In this document: positions 1 through 5,768 of the stretch, piece after piece | Layout of the letters: each line of letters opens with the position of its first letter | Numbering within the stretch: the stretch's first letter is position 1 | Assembly (NCBI GenBank): GCA_964610175.1 | Contig: CAZSVE010000105.1 | Coordinates: forward strand, 1 to 9,761 | Direction: 5' to 3' | Source of the DNA: CAZSVE01 sp964610175 | GTDB lineage: Bacteria > Pseudomonadota > Gammaproteobacteria > HK1 | Length of the DNA stretch: 9,761 nucleotides | Made by a program: the position numbers and the translations under genes | The notes under the pieces: model-generated | What the model was told of the DNA's origin: nothing | The model's input: only the letters and a program-made list of their open reading frames with translations | Databases searched by the model: none

Positions 1-167
1 GGGGGCCTTTCACTATTTTATTCACTTTACCCACACGATCTGGGGAAGAGCCTTTGTTTGATGATCGAGATGACATGGAGAATGTTGCTGCGAGGTTACT
101 TCTCGGTTTTGGTTGAACCGGTTTAGGATAAAAATCCGAGTCGGATGTAGAGAAATCAATGGCCGAA
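1..167. other. Left-edge region downstream of trpA, no confident gene
   Basis: No recognisable gene. On the minus strand an ATG at 76-74 opens a frame that stays open to the window edge (25 codons, beginning MSSRSSNKGSS). It has no visible ribosome binding site and the peptide is not recognised. In many gammaproteobacteria accD or folC follows trpA, so this could be the start of a downstream gene, but the visible residues do not resemble the AccD N-terminus I know. A weak hairpin (separate entry) lies between it and the trpA stop. Confidence 0.3.
129..146 (-). terminator. Possible weak intrinsic terminator after trpA
   Basis: About 22 bases after the trpA stop, the minus strand reads ATCCG-ACT-CGGAT followed by TTTTATCC. 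This gives a 5-bp stem (142-146 with 134-138), a 3-nt loop and a short U tract. The stem is short and AT-ended, so termination would be inefficient. Its position and U tract fit the end of a trpBA transcript. Confidence 0.3.
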
Positions 168-986
168 TCAATAAACAGCATCCAAATTGTCGATTGCCTT
201 GCGCATTTCGGCCACGATGGCTGGAACCTCCTGATAAATCCTGTCCGGCGTATCGGCCAGCATTCCAATTCTGTCTACAAGCACACTGCCTATTACTACG
301 GCATCACCAATCCGAGCAACGCGCGCGGCCGACCCGCCATCCTTGACGCCAAAACCAACGCCTATCGGTAGATCCGTTAATTTCTTGATCTCGGAAACCT
401 TCTCGGCAACCGACCCTATATCCAGATGTCCGGCTCCGGTAACACCCTTGAGCGATACATAGTAGAGAAAACCACTCGCCTGTTCGCAGATTCGCGCAAT
501 TCGTCCCTGACCGGTATTGGGTGCCAATAGAAAAATCGGATCGATTCCATATCGGCGGATGGTCTCCACCAGGGGCGTTGCCTCCTCCGGTGGCAGATCC
601 ACGGTCAATACCCCATCTACTCCGGCATTGGCGGCTCCTTCGGCGAATCGCTCATATCCCATGAGCTCGATGGGGTTGGCATATCCCATGAGCACCAAGG
701 GGGTCTTATCATCCTGGGTGCGAAATACCTTTGCCATTTTCAGTACATCTTTCAGGCTGATACCCGCACCAAGAGCACGTTCGCTGGCTTGCTGAATCAC
801 GGGACCATCGGCCATGGGGTCCGAAAATGGCACGCCCAGCTCGATGATGTCCACACCGGCTTCGGTAAGATTGTGGAGTAGCGGAACCGTTACCGAGGCA
901 TTCGGATCGCCCGCCGTAATAAAGCTGATTAACGCCTTTCTTCCCTCATGGGCAAGGCGATTGAAACATCGTGTGATTCTGCTCAA
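168..986 (-). CDS. trpA: Tryptophan synthase alpha subunit
   Basis: TrpA cleaves indole-3-glycerol phosphate to indole and glyceraldehyde 3-phosphate in the last step of tryptophan synthesis; indole is channelled to TrpB in the cytoplasmic alpha2-beta2 complex. The 272-residue product has normal family length. Seen in the sequence: SFITAGDP near residues 21-28, then ELGVPFSDPMADGP with catalytic Glu49 and Asp60 at the same numbers as in the E. coli enzyme. LVLMGYANP, GVDGVLTVDLPPEE, and FLYYVSLKGVTGAG (flexible loop) follow. The phosphate-binding GVGFGVKDGG and VVIGSVLVD motifs lie near the C-terminus. The start codon is TTG at 986-984, supported by the E49/D60 register and by Pseudomonas-like starts 'MSR'. 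A purine-rich GGGGGGA inside the trpB end can serve as RBS. The TTG overlaps the trpB stop (TTGA), indicating translational coupling. Confidence 0.97.
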   Translation of the reverse strand: MSRITRCFNRLAHEGRKALISFITAGDPNASVTVPLLHNLTEAGVDIIELGVPFSDPMADGPVIQQASERALGAGISLKDVLKMAKVFRTQDDKTPLVLMGYANPIELMGYERFAEGAANAGVDGVLTVDLPPEEATPLVETIRRYGIDPIFLLAPNTGQGRIARICEQASGFLYYVSLKGVTGAGHLDIGSVAEKVSEIKKLTDLPIGVGFGVKDGGSAARVARIGDAVVIGSVLVDRIGMLADTPDRIYQEVPAIVAEMRKAIDNLDAVY

Positions 987-2176
987 ATCCGGATTCCCCC
1001 CAATGTCGCCACCGTGTGAATATCCTTATCGCCACGCCCCGAGAGAGATACGATCATAATGTCGTCGGGGGACATGGTAGGCGCCAACCTGTCTGCATAG
1101 GCAAGGGCATGGCTCGACTCCAGCGCTGGCATGATACCTTCGACACGGGTAAGTCCATGGAAGGCGGCGATGGCTTCCTGATCCGTGATGGCCACATAGG
1201 TCGCTCTTCCCGTATCCTTCAGCCACGCATGCTCCGGGCCGACCCCCGGGTAGTCCAACCCTGCCGATATGGAATGCGTTGCCAGGATTTGACCATTTTC
1301 ATCCTCCATCAAATAGGTCCGATTACCATGCAAAACGCCCGGAATACCGGTGCACAATGGAGCTGCGTGTCGCCCGGTCGCCAATCCCTCTCCAGCCGCC
1401 TCCACACCATACAGTGCCACATCCTCGTCATCCAGAAAAGGATAAAAAAGCCCCATGGCGTTCGAGCCGCCACCAACACAGGCCACCAACGCATCCGGCA
1501 GTCGCCCAGCCTGGGTTAGTATCTGTTCCCGCGCTTCCCGCCCGATAATCGCCTGAAAATCCCGTACCATAGCCGGATAAGGATGAGGGCCTGCCACCGT
1601 GCCGATGATATAGAAAGTCGAATCCACATTGGTAACCCAATCCCGAAGGGCTTCGTTCAGCGCATCCTTCAGCGTCTTCGATCCCGACGAAACAGGTACC
1701 ACCTCGGCGCCAAGCAGTTTCATCCGGTACACGTTCACCGCCTGGCGTTCTATATCCTCGGTACCCATGTAGACCACGCATTCCATGTCCAACCGGGCCG
1801 CCACCGTCGCGGTGGCAACTCCGTGTTGTCCCGCCCCGGTCTCGGCGATTACCCGTACCTTTCCCATGCGCTTGGCAAGAAGCGCCTGTCCTACGGTGTT
1901 GTTGATCTTATGCGCGCCGGTATGATTCAGGTCCTCCCGCTTCAAATAAATACGCGCCCCGCCCAAGCGACGAGACCAGCGCTCGGCAAAATAAAGGGGA
2001 GAGGGTCTGCCCACATAATGGGTAAGATCCGAATCCAGCTCGGCAAGAAACGCCGGATCCTGCAGATAATGTTCGTAGGCGATCCGCAATTCCTCGATGG
2101 GACCCATGAGGGTCTCGGCCACGAATCGACCTCCATAAGGTCCAAAGTGGCCGTTTTTGTCGGGGAGGATAGACAT
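983..2176 (-). CDS. trpB: Tryptophan synthase beta subunit
   Basis: TrpB is the PLP enzyme that condenses indole with L-serine to give L-tryptophan. The predicted product is 397 residues, typical of the standard TrpB1 group. Visible motifs: the N-terminal DKNGHFGPYGGRFVAETLM, then LNHTGAHKINN with the PLP lysine at residue 90 (E. coli K87). AETGAGQHG follows with the catalytic Glu at 112. The PLP-phosphate loop is GGGSNAMG (235-242), with LDYPGVGPEHA (D308 region) and SLSGRGDKD near 377-385. The ATG at 2176-2174 was chosen because family homology begins there; AAGGAAGAG lies about 10 bases upstream. The frame is open further to a GTG at 2311, but that 45-residue extension has no family similarity. 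trpA follows with a 4-bp overlap, so the two are one operon. trpF is not adjacent. Confidence 0.98.
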   Translation of the reverse strand: MSILPDKNGHFGPYGGRFVAETLMGPIEELRIAYEHYLQDPAFLAELDSDLTHYVGRPSPLYFAERWSRRLGGARIYLKREDLNHTGAHKINNTVGQALLAKRMGKVRVIAETGAGQHGVATATVAARLDMECVVYMGTEDIERQAVNVYRMKLLGAEVVPVSSGSKTLKDALNEALRDWVTNVDSTFYIIGTVAGPHPYPAMVRDFQAIIGREAREQILTQAGRLPDALVACVGGGSNAMGLFYPFLDDEDVALYGVEAAGEGLATGRHAAPLCTGIPGVLHGNRTYLMEDENGQILATHSISAGLDYPGVGPEHAWLKDTGRATYVAITDQEAIAAFHGLTRVEGIMPALESSHALAYADRLAPTMSPDDIMIVSLSGRGDKDIHTVATLGGIRI

Positions 2177-2424
2177 TTTTGGTGGCTCTTCCTTATGGTT
2201 TCTGTTCGTGGCGAACTCGGAAGGGGATTTTAACGTATTTCCGCGTTCAGAGGTGAAAATGGGGGAAAATCCTCGTGACTGTCGTCCTTCGGGGCTTCGA
2301 TTGTTACACACAAATTACTGCCGCCTTCCGTCCGTAAACCTTTGGATCGCTCTGGATAGGCGCGACGATTTCCTCGGGGTCCGAATTATATTCGGGGCCG
2401 AATGAAACATATCCTCCGCATTCG
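2177..2424. other. trpB upstream region, presumed promoter/leader
   Basis: About 250 bases without a convincing gene. On the minus strand a GTTAAAAT near 2227-2236 could be a -10 element for trpBA, but no well-spaced -35 is evident. I see no Trp-codon-rich leader peptide or attenuator hairpin pair. A 6-bp perfect inverted repeat, CCGAAT-TAT-ATTCGG, lies at 2381-2395. A minus-strand frame without a clear start stays open to a stop at 2304-2306; its peptide is not recognised and it may be decayed end material of the NTPase remnant to the right. Confidence 0.35.
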
Positions 2425-4184
2425 CCAAAATCGATAAAAGGTCCCCTCGGCGGACAGGGCCCCCTTGACCTCGTCAATAGCGCCTTGACCTCTTTCCGGG
2501 TCGTGGACCTTGTCCATCTCGTCGATGACGATGACCACCTTCCCGTTATATTCCTTGCGCACCTGCTCGATGAAACGGAGATAGCGCGGTGAGTCCGGGC
2601 AGGGTAAAATCCCGGGCGGCCAGGGTTCGTTTCTGCCCCAACTTGAACCAGCGCGAGGCGGGCCCAGCGCTGGTCTCCCGACTGGACCGGAAGCCGAGTT
2701 CCTCTAGAAAGCCCTCGGCCTCCGCCTGGAGCGTGAGATAACGCCGATTGACTAATGCCCGCGCCAAGTCCGAGAGGTAATGAAAAACCGGTGGGACAAG
2801 GAGCAGCAGCAGGAACAGTAAAACAGCACCCCAGAAAAACAGCACCGCAGGGCTAAAGGATGGATCGATAAGCCGTTCCTTGAAGAAGACTACGACTGGC
2901 AATACGGCGGGCTGACTATCTGCCTCTTTGGGCTTGCGCGGCACCACGTCGCCGTCCAACAGATTTCGGTATACCCGCAGGTCCCCCAGAAATTGCCGAA
3001 GCTGCCCGATATCGAAGGACAGATGCGGGTCGTTGCGGTTGAATGCCTCGATAATCAAAGCGCTGACGAATTGCGGTTTAGGAGGAGGGTTTGCTTGGGC
3101 TGATGCCTTCGGTGCTTTGGCATCGGTCCTGGCGACAACGTCAGTGGTCGGAGAGTTGTTCGCTATTTGGCGCCCCGCAAGCGGTCGAAACCGAAAATAG
3201 TAGTGAAATTTCCGGATGAGCTGGCTAAGGGGAATCGCCAGCTTAGAGTTTTTCAGGGAATCCGAGATCTTTTTCGACCATACCGTGGGAACAAGCTCCT
3301 GCTTTTGATCGCTCATTTCCCCATCATTATCACCCCTCTGGAAACGTCGATCACTGAATTTCAGACCCCAATCGAGTCGTTTCTCCCAGCTAAGTGTCGA
3401 GAACAGGAATTCCGACGGATTCAGGGGAACCCTAGCTTTATTCAACCGCTTACGGTAGGCACGCAGAGCCTTCTGCGAGTTGTCGCCTGGAGCCTCGCGC
3501 AACAAGCCAGAAGGCCCTATTCTGAGGGAGATTCGAAGGGACTAGTAACCATTTCTGCTGCGATTTCGAGGCCTTACCACCCTCCCCTTCGGACCGATTC
3601 TTTTCCTCCGCCACCAACCGGCCGATCTGGGTGATGAGCCCATCCATCACCCGCCGTTCCGCTTCCAGGGGGAGAAATTTATATGCCGCATCAGTTCCCA
3701 AGAGCGGGTCCGATACTACGTCGAATAGGGTACTCCGATCGGATCGAGACATCGATGAGCCCATCGATGAGTCCCTTCGCAAGACATCTTCCTGCCAGAC
3801 AAACCCTAGGGAAACCACGGCCACCAGTACCAGTACGCCCAGCAGCAGATGGCGGCTTTTCCCCCGTGCCTTCTCCTTGCCCAGGTCGCGCTTCCTGTGG
3901 AAGACCTGTTTCTCTTCGAGATCGTCCAGAACCTGTTGGCACACCCTTCGACACAGGGCAATGAAGAAACCCATCTCCTGGTCGTGGCGCACCGGGGCCG
4001 TAGACTCCAGGGTGAAATATTTCCCTTTGATCTGCGCGAGGACGTGCCGCGTCAGGGCAGATTTCCCCGCCCCGCGCACCCCGGTGACGTCGAACACCCC
4101 GGCATCCGTGCGCGTCACCGCATCCCACGCGGGGCTATCTTCCTCGATCGGCGGCCCGCAAGGGAAATCGATTCGGATGTTCGA
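2425..4184 (-). pseudogene. Broken membrane-anchored P-loop NTPase (KAP-like)
   Basis: A frame-disrupted gene in at least three pieces. Piece 1 is open from 4184 to 3450 and contains the Walker A motif GVRGAGKSAL just after the GTG at 4118, then TLESTAPVRHDQEMG and a TM segment (LLLGVLVLVAVVSLGFVW). Piece 2 (about 3505-2585) continues the protein in another frame, with a second TM (FFWGAVLLFLLLLLVPPVF). Piece 3 (about 2600-2425) carries RYLRFIEQVRKEY and the Walker B KVVIVIDEMDK (Asp-Glu codons at 2518-2523). The joins near 3505 and 2585 read through naturally only if bases are inserted or removed. A compensating pair of indels near 2475-2495 is also suggested: DPE, then EVKAL in the shifted frame, then IDEVKGAL. 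TM segments between Walker A and B are typical of KAP P-loop NTPases; family placement is by resemblance. No good start codon precedes the Walker A region, and the part after Walker B is missing. Sequencing errors are an alternative, but several indels in one gene beside clean neighbours favour decay. Confidence 0.8.
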
Positions 4185-4410
4185 TTATCTCTTGTGTCAA
4201 GTCCACATCCAGATCCGGCCAGCAGTAATGGCCTCTTGATGGTTCTTCTACATGGAATATCGCGTCGATGGTTGCATTTTTGAACCAGGGAAACTCTTCG
4301 TAGGGCATAAACAATTCCTTGTTGTTGGCCAATAACCAAATACCGTGAGCCGAGATATTCGTAACCTCAATGGCCGAAGTGCCTTTTCCAGGCGTCGATG
4401 AGTTCGTCAT
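4135..4410 (-). CDS. DUF2442-family small protein
   Basis: A 91-residue cytoplasmic protein of unknown function. The order of blocks matches DUF2442 proteins: TSAIEVTNISAHGIWLL (about 11-27), ELFMPYEEFPWFKNATI (32-48), and the HYCWPDLDVDL block (61-71) followed by IEHPNRFPL. ATG at 4410-4408. The first 44 bases overlap, in another frame, the end of the DUF4160 gene, so the two are probably translated together. The stop (4137-4135) lies inside the upstream end of the NTPase remnant frame. DUF2442 genes are often found next to DUF4160 genes and the pair has been suspected of toxin-antitoxin-like behaviour; nothing in the sequence proves that. The last five residues after FPLRA are probably a local extension. 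Confidence 0.88.
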   Translation of the reverse strand: MTNSSTPGKGTSAIEVTNISAHGIWLLANNKELFMPYEEFPWFKNATIDAIFHVEEPSRGHYCWPDLDVDLTQEIIEHPNRFPLRAADRGR

Positions 4411-4606
4411 AATGCACCTCGATAAACGACTCGATTTCTTTCAATTTTTTCCGTGACAGGTGATGGTTTTTGGCTAATTCGATCTCCGGATCGAGCCAAA
4501 ACTTTGCCTCTCCATCGGCGGATAGTACATGAATATGTATGCGATCTTCTTCCCTGGAGAAGAAGAAATACTTATCGCCACCTTCTCTGAATATGGTAGG
4601 GCTCAT
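4367..4606 (-). CDS. DUF4160-family small protein
   Basis: A 79-residue protein of unknown function matching the DUF4160 pattern end to end: MSPTIFREGGDKYFFFSREE, then RIHIHV (paired His at 25 and 27), DGEAKFWLDPEIELAKNHHLS (31-51), and the C-terminal FIEVHYDELIDAWKRHF. The ATG at 4606-4604 was chosen because family proteins begin with this MSPTIFR-like stretch; the longer frame from a TTG at 4666 runs into a palindromic element and is unlikely to be translated. No good Shine-Dalgarno is visible. The gene overlaps the DUF2442 gene by 44 bases, giving a two-gene unit transcribed from the structured 4651-4764 region. No toxin active site can be named. Confidence 0.88.
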   Translation of the reverse strand: MSPTIFREGGDKYFFFSREEDRIHIHVLSADGEAKFWLDPEIELAKNHHLSRKKLKEIESFIEVHYDELIDAWKRHFGH

Positions 4607-4650
4607 CGGTTCATCGAAAAGGCTCGTTTCCGACCGCGTAGCGGACTGAT

Positions 4651-4764
4651 ATGTTTTAACTTGCAAGTAACTGTGCCAGAAAGGAAATTTTCTGGCACAG
4701 TTCTTGTCTAAAACATCAGACTTTGTGTTTTAACACTTTTAAGTTACGCAGCAAGTTAAAACAT
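4651..4764. repeat. 114-bp nested inverted-repeat element
   Basis: The ends are a perfect 14-bp inverted repeat: ATGTTTTAACTTGC at 4651-4664 and its reverse complement at 4751-4764. After a small asymmetric bulge (AA versus GCA) the arms pair again as GTAACT (4667-4672) with AGTTAC (4742-4747). Inside lie a 12-bp perfect hairpin (4671-4700) and a 7-bp repeat TAAAACA/TGTTTTA (4709-4715, 4726-4732). The octamer GTTTTAAC occurs twice directly (4653, 4727) and once inverted (4755-4762). No target-site duplication or ORF is evident. It fills the gap between the two-TM gene and the DUF4160 gene, so it could be a small non-autonomous mobile element, a combined terminator/operator, or a structured RNA. 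Confidence 0.75.
4671..4700. repeat. 12-bp perfect hairpin upstream of DUF4160 gene
   Basis: CTGTGCCAGAAA (4671-4682) is followed by a 6-base loop and its exact reverse complement (4689-4700). The symmetry makes it usable on either strand: as an RNA hairpin ending the transcript of the two-TM gene (no clear U tract follows on either strand), or as a dimeric repressor operator for the DUF4160/DUF2442 pair, whose start is about 65 bases away. Confidence 0.8.
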
Positions 4765-4822
4765 GAAGTCTATTCCCCGGCTTTATCATTCCATTCTTAT
4801 CCCTTACAACCTCGCAAGATTT

Positions 4823-4990
4823 AACGATCGATATTAAGGTAGTCGTCACTTCGAAATAAATCGATCTATTTTTGCATCTGACTTTTTCATTAGTTGTTCG
4901 ATCAGTAAAAGATCGATATAAGGTGGTTGCTTCTTCGCAATAAGCCCAGATATTTCCATATCTAACTCTTTGATTAATTTGTCGATCCGT
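4823..4990. repeat. Diverged 84-bp tandem duplication over a gene end
   Basis: Two adjacent units, 4823-4906 and 4907-4990, align over their whole length. Shared anchors are GATCGATAT(T)AAGGT, CTTCG-AATAA, ATCT-AC-, ATTA and TCGATC-GT. I count 44 identities in 66 ungapped positions after the first near-identical block, plus one single-base gap. The right unit is wholly coding for the two-TM protein; the left unit codes its last residues, then crosses the stop at 4846-4848. In protein the duplicated part reads IDKLIKELDMEISGLIAKK then IEQLMKKSDAKIDRFISK-stop, with mostly conservative changes. A third, much weaker unit may exist around 4739-4822, but I do not claim it. Confidence 0.7.
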
Positions 4991-5625
4991 GCAATTTTTT
5001 GCTTGCACCCCTTTTCTTGAAATTCTGGTTTTGTTTTTGATCCGAAGAAAAGTAAATAGCTTCTTGCTTCGCTTTTAATTAGTTTAACATCAGTATCTAA
5101 TACGTTCGGAACACCTACTGCATTAGCAAAAATCTCCGATGCCAAGTCGATCGTTGAAAAATGCAAAGATAGCTGATTTTTATCATCCGATTTAACAAAG
5201 GGTAAATATCCCCTAAGCCCTTGGATCGATTCTTGAAGCCTGACTTTGGCTGCGTTAGCAGCCTGGATCCAGGCATTTACTAATGCAGTTCCTTGGACTA
5301 TTTCAGTTTGTAATTCAAACTTTTCTTTTAAGCTAAATATGGTTTTATTGGCTTGACCTAGTTCGGATTCAAGTGAATCAATCTGAGCCTGCTTCTTTTC
5401 CTCCCGAAACCTTGCCGCATCACTGTCACGCTGTGAAAGCAAACTAGTTATTGTCGTTAGAGCAACTAACAGAATCAACACAAGCCACCCTGCCTTCGTT
5501 ACGCGCTTTATACCAGGCAGATTTTCACCTCCGGGTTCCACACACTTCAGCCAACCTGCAAGCAGGCCTACCACGGCAAGTCCAATGGTTAACAATATCG
5601 GTGTCACAGATTTTTCCTCGTTCAC
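4846..5625 (-). CDS. Unknown two-TM coiled-coil protein
   Basis: 259 residues, family not recognised. Two hydrophobic helices lie near the N-terminus (about 8-26 and 46-64), joined by a short polar loop. A heptad-like charged stretch follows (about 66-110, e.g. REEKKQAQIDSLESELGQ) that should form a coiled coil, then a soluble domain of about 150 residues ending in Lys/Asp-rich helices. The likely topology is a hairpin anchor in the inner membrane with a long cytoplasmic part. The start is GTG at 5625-5623; no ATG lies upstream in frame before a stop, and the immediate RBS is weak. The GTG overlaps the stop of a 25-codon ORF (GTGA), so translation may be coupled to it. Codon and base composition are more AT-rich than mfd and trp, suggesting acquisition. 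The 3' end carries a tandem duplication. No enzyme motif is seen. Confidence 0.75.
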   Translation of the reverse strand: MNEEKSVTPILLTIGLAVVGLLAGWLKCVEPGGENLPGIKRVTKAGWLVLILLVALTTITSLLSQRDSDAARFREEKKQAQIDSLESELGQANKTIFSLKEKFELQTEIVQGTALVNAWIQAANAAKVRLQESIQGLRGYLPFVKSDDKNQLSLHFSTIDLASEIFANAVGVPNVLDTDVKLIKSEARSYLLFFGSKTKPEFQEKGCKQKIARIDKLIKELDMEISGLIAKKQPPYIDLLLIEQLMKKSDAKIDRFISK

Positions 5626-5699
5626 AAATGATCGTTTCTGCAGTCTTGTTTGTCGTAACTGCCCTGACGGTTGTGCAATTCCTCCTCAATAATTGACAT
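5622..5699 (-). CDS. Possible 25-aa leader ORF coupled to the two-TM gene
   Basis: ATG at 5699-5697 opens a 25-codon frame (begins MSIIEEELHNRQG, ends RNDHL) whose TGA overlaps the GTG of the next gene as GTGA. Codons 5-7 contain GAGGAGGAA, the best Shine-Dalgarno-like string nearby. It is too close for efficient use at the TTG codon right after it and too far from the GTG. No RBS precedes the ATG. The ORF could be a coupling leader peptide, or chance open sequence. The peptide is acidic at the start and otherwise featureless. Confidence 0.35.
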   Translation of the reverse strand: MSIIEEELHNRQGSYDKQDCRNDHL

Positions 5700-5768
5700 G
5701 GTCGCGCGAATGTTTGGGTGTGGTCGAAGAGGTTGTTTTGCAGATTTTGTTTGCGGTCAGCGGTCGCA

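Noticed and set aside
113..371. Plus-strand short frames at the left end
   Set aside because: They overlap the 3' end of trpA in the opposite direction and show no family features.
2177..2311. Longer TrpB starting at GTG 2311
   Set aside because: The 45 extra residues have no TrpB similarity, and a family-like ATG with an upstream purine tract exists at 2176.
3450..3510. Programmed ribosomal frameshift joining the NTPase pieces
   Set aside because: No slippery sequence is seen at the join, and further frame breaks near 2585 and 2475-2495 make decay the simpler reading.
4663..4707. Sigma-54 promoters built on TGGCAC in the hairpin
   Set aside because: On the minus strand TGGCAC and TTGC are one base too far apart; on the plus strand the second element is TTGT and no gene follows.
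4651..4764. Integron attC site
   Set aside because: The ends resemble RYYYAAC/GTTRRRY only partly (TTTTAAC, GTTAAAA), the arms pair without the usual unpaired spacers, and there is no integrase or cassette array.
4739..5008. Minus-strand 89-codon frame at the end of the two-TM gene
   Set aside because: Mostly overlaps the larger gene in another frame; its internal 28-residue similarity is explained by the 84-bp DNA duplication.
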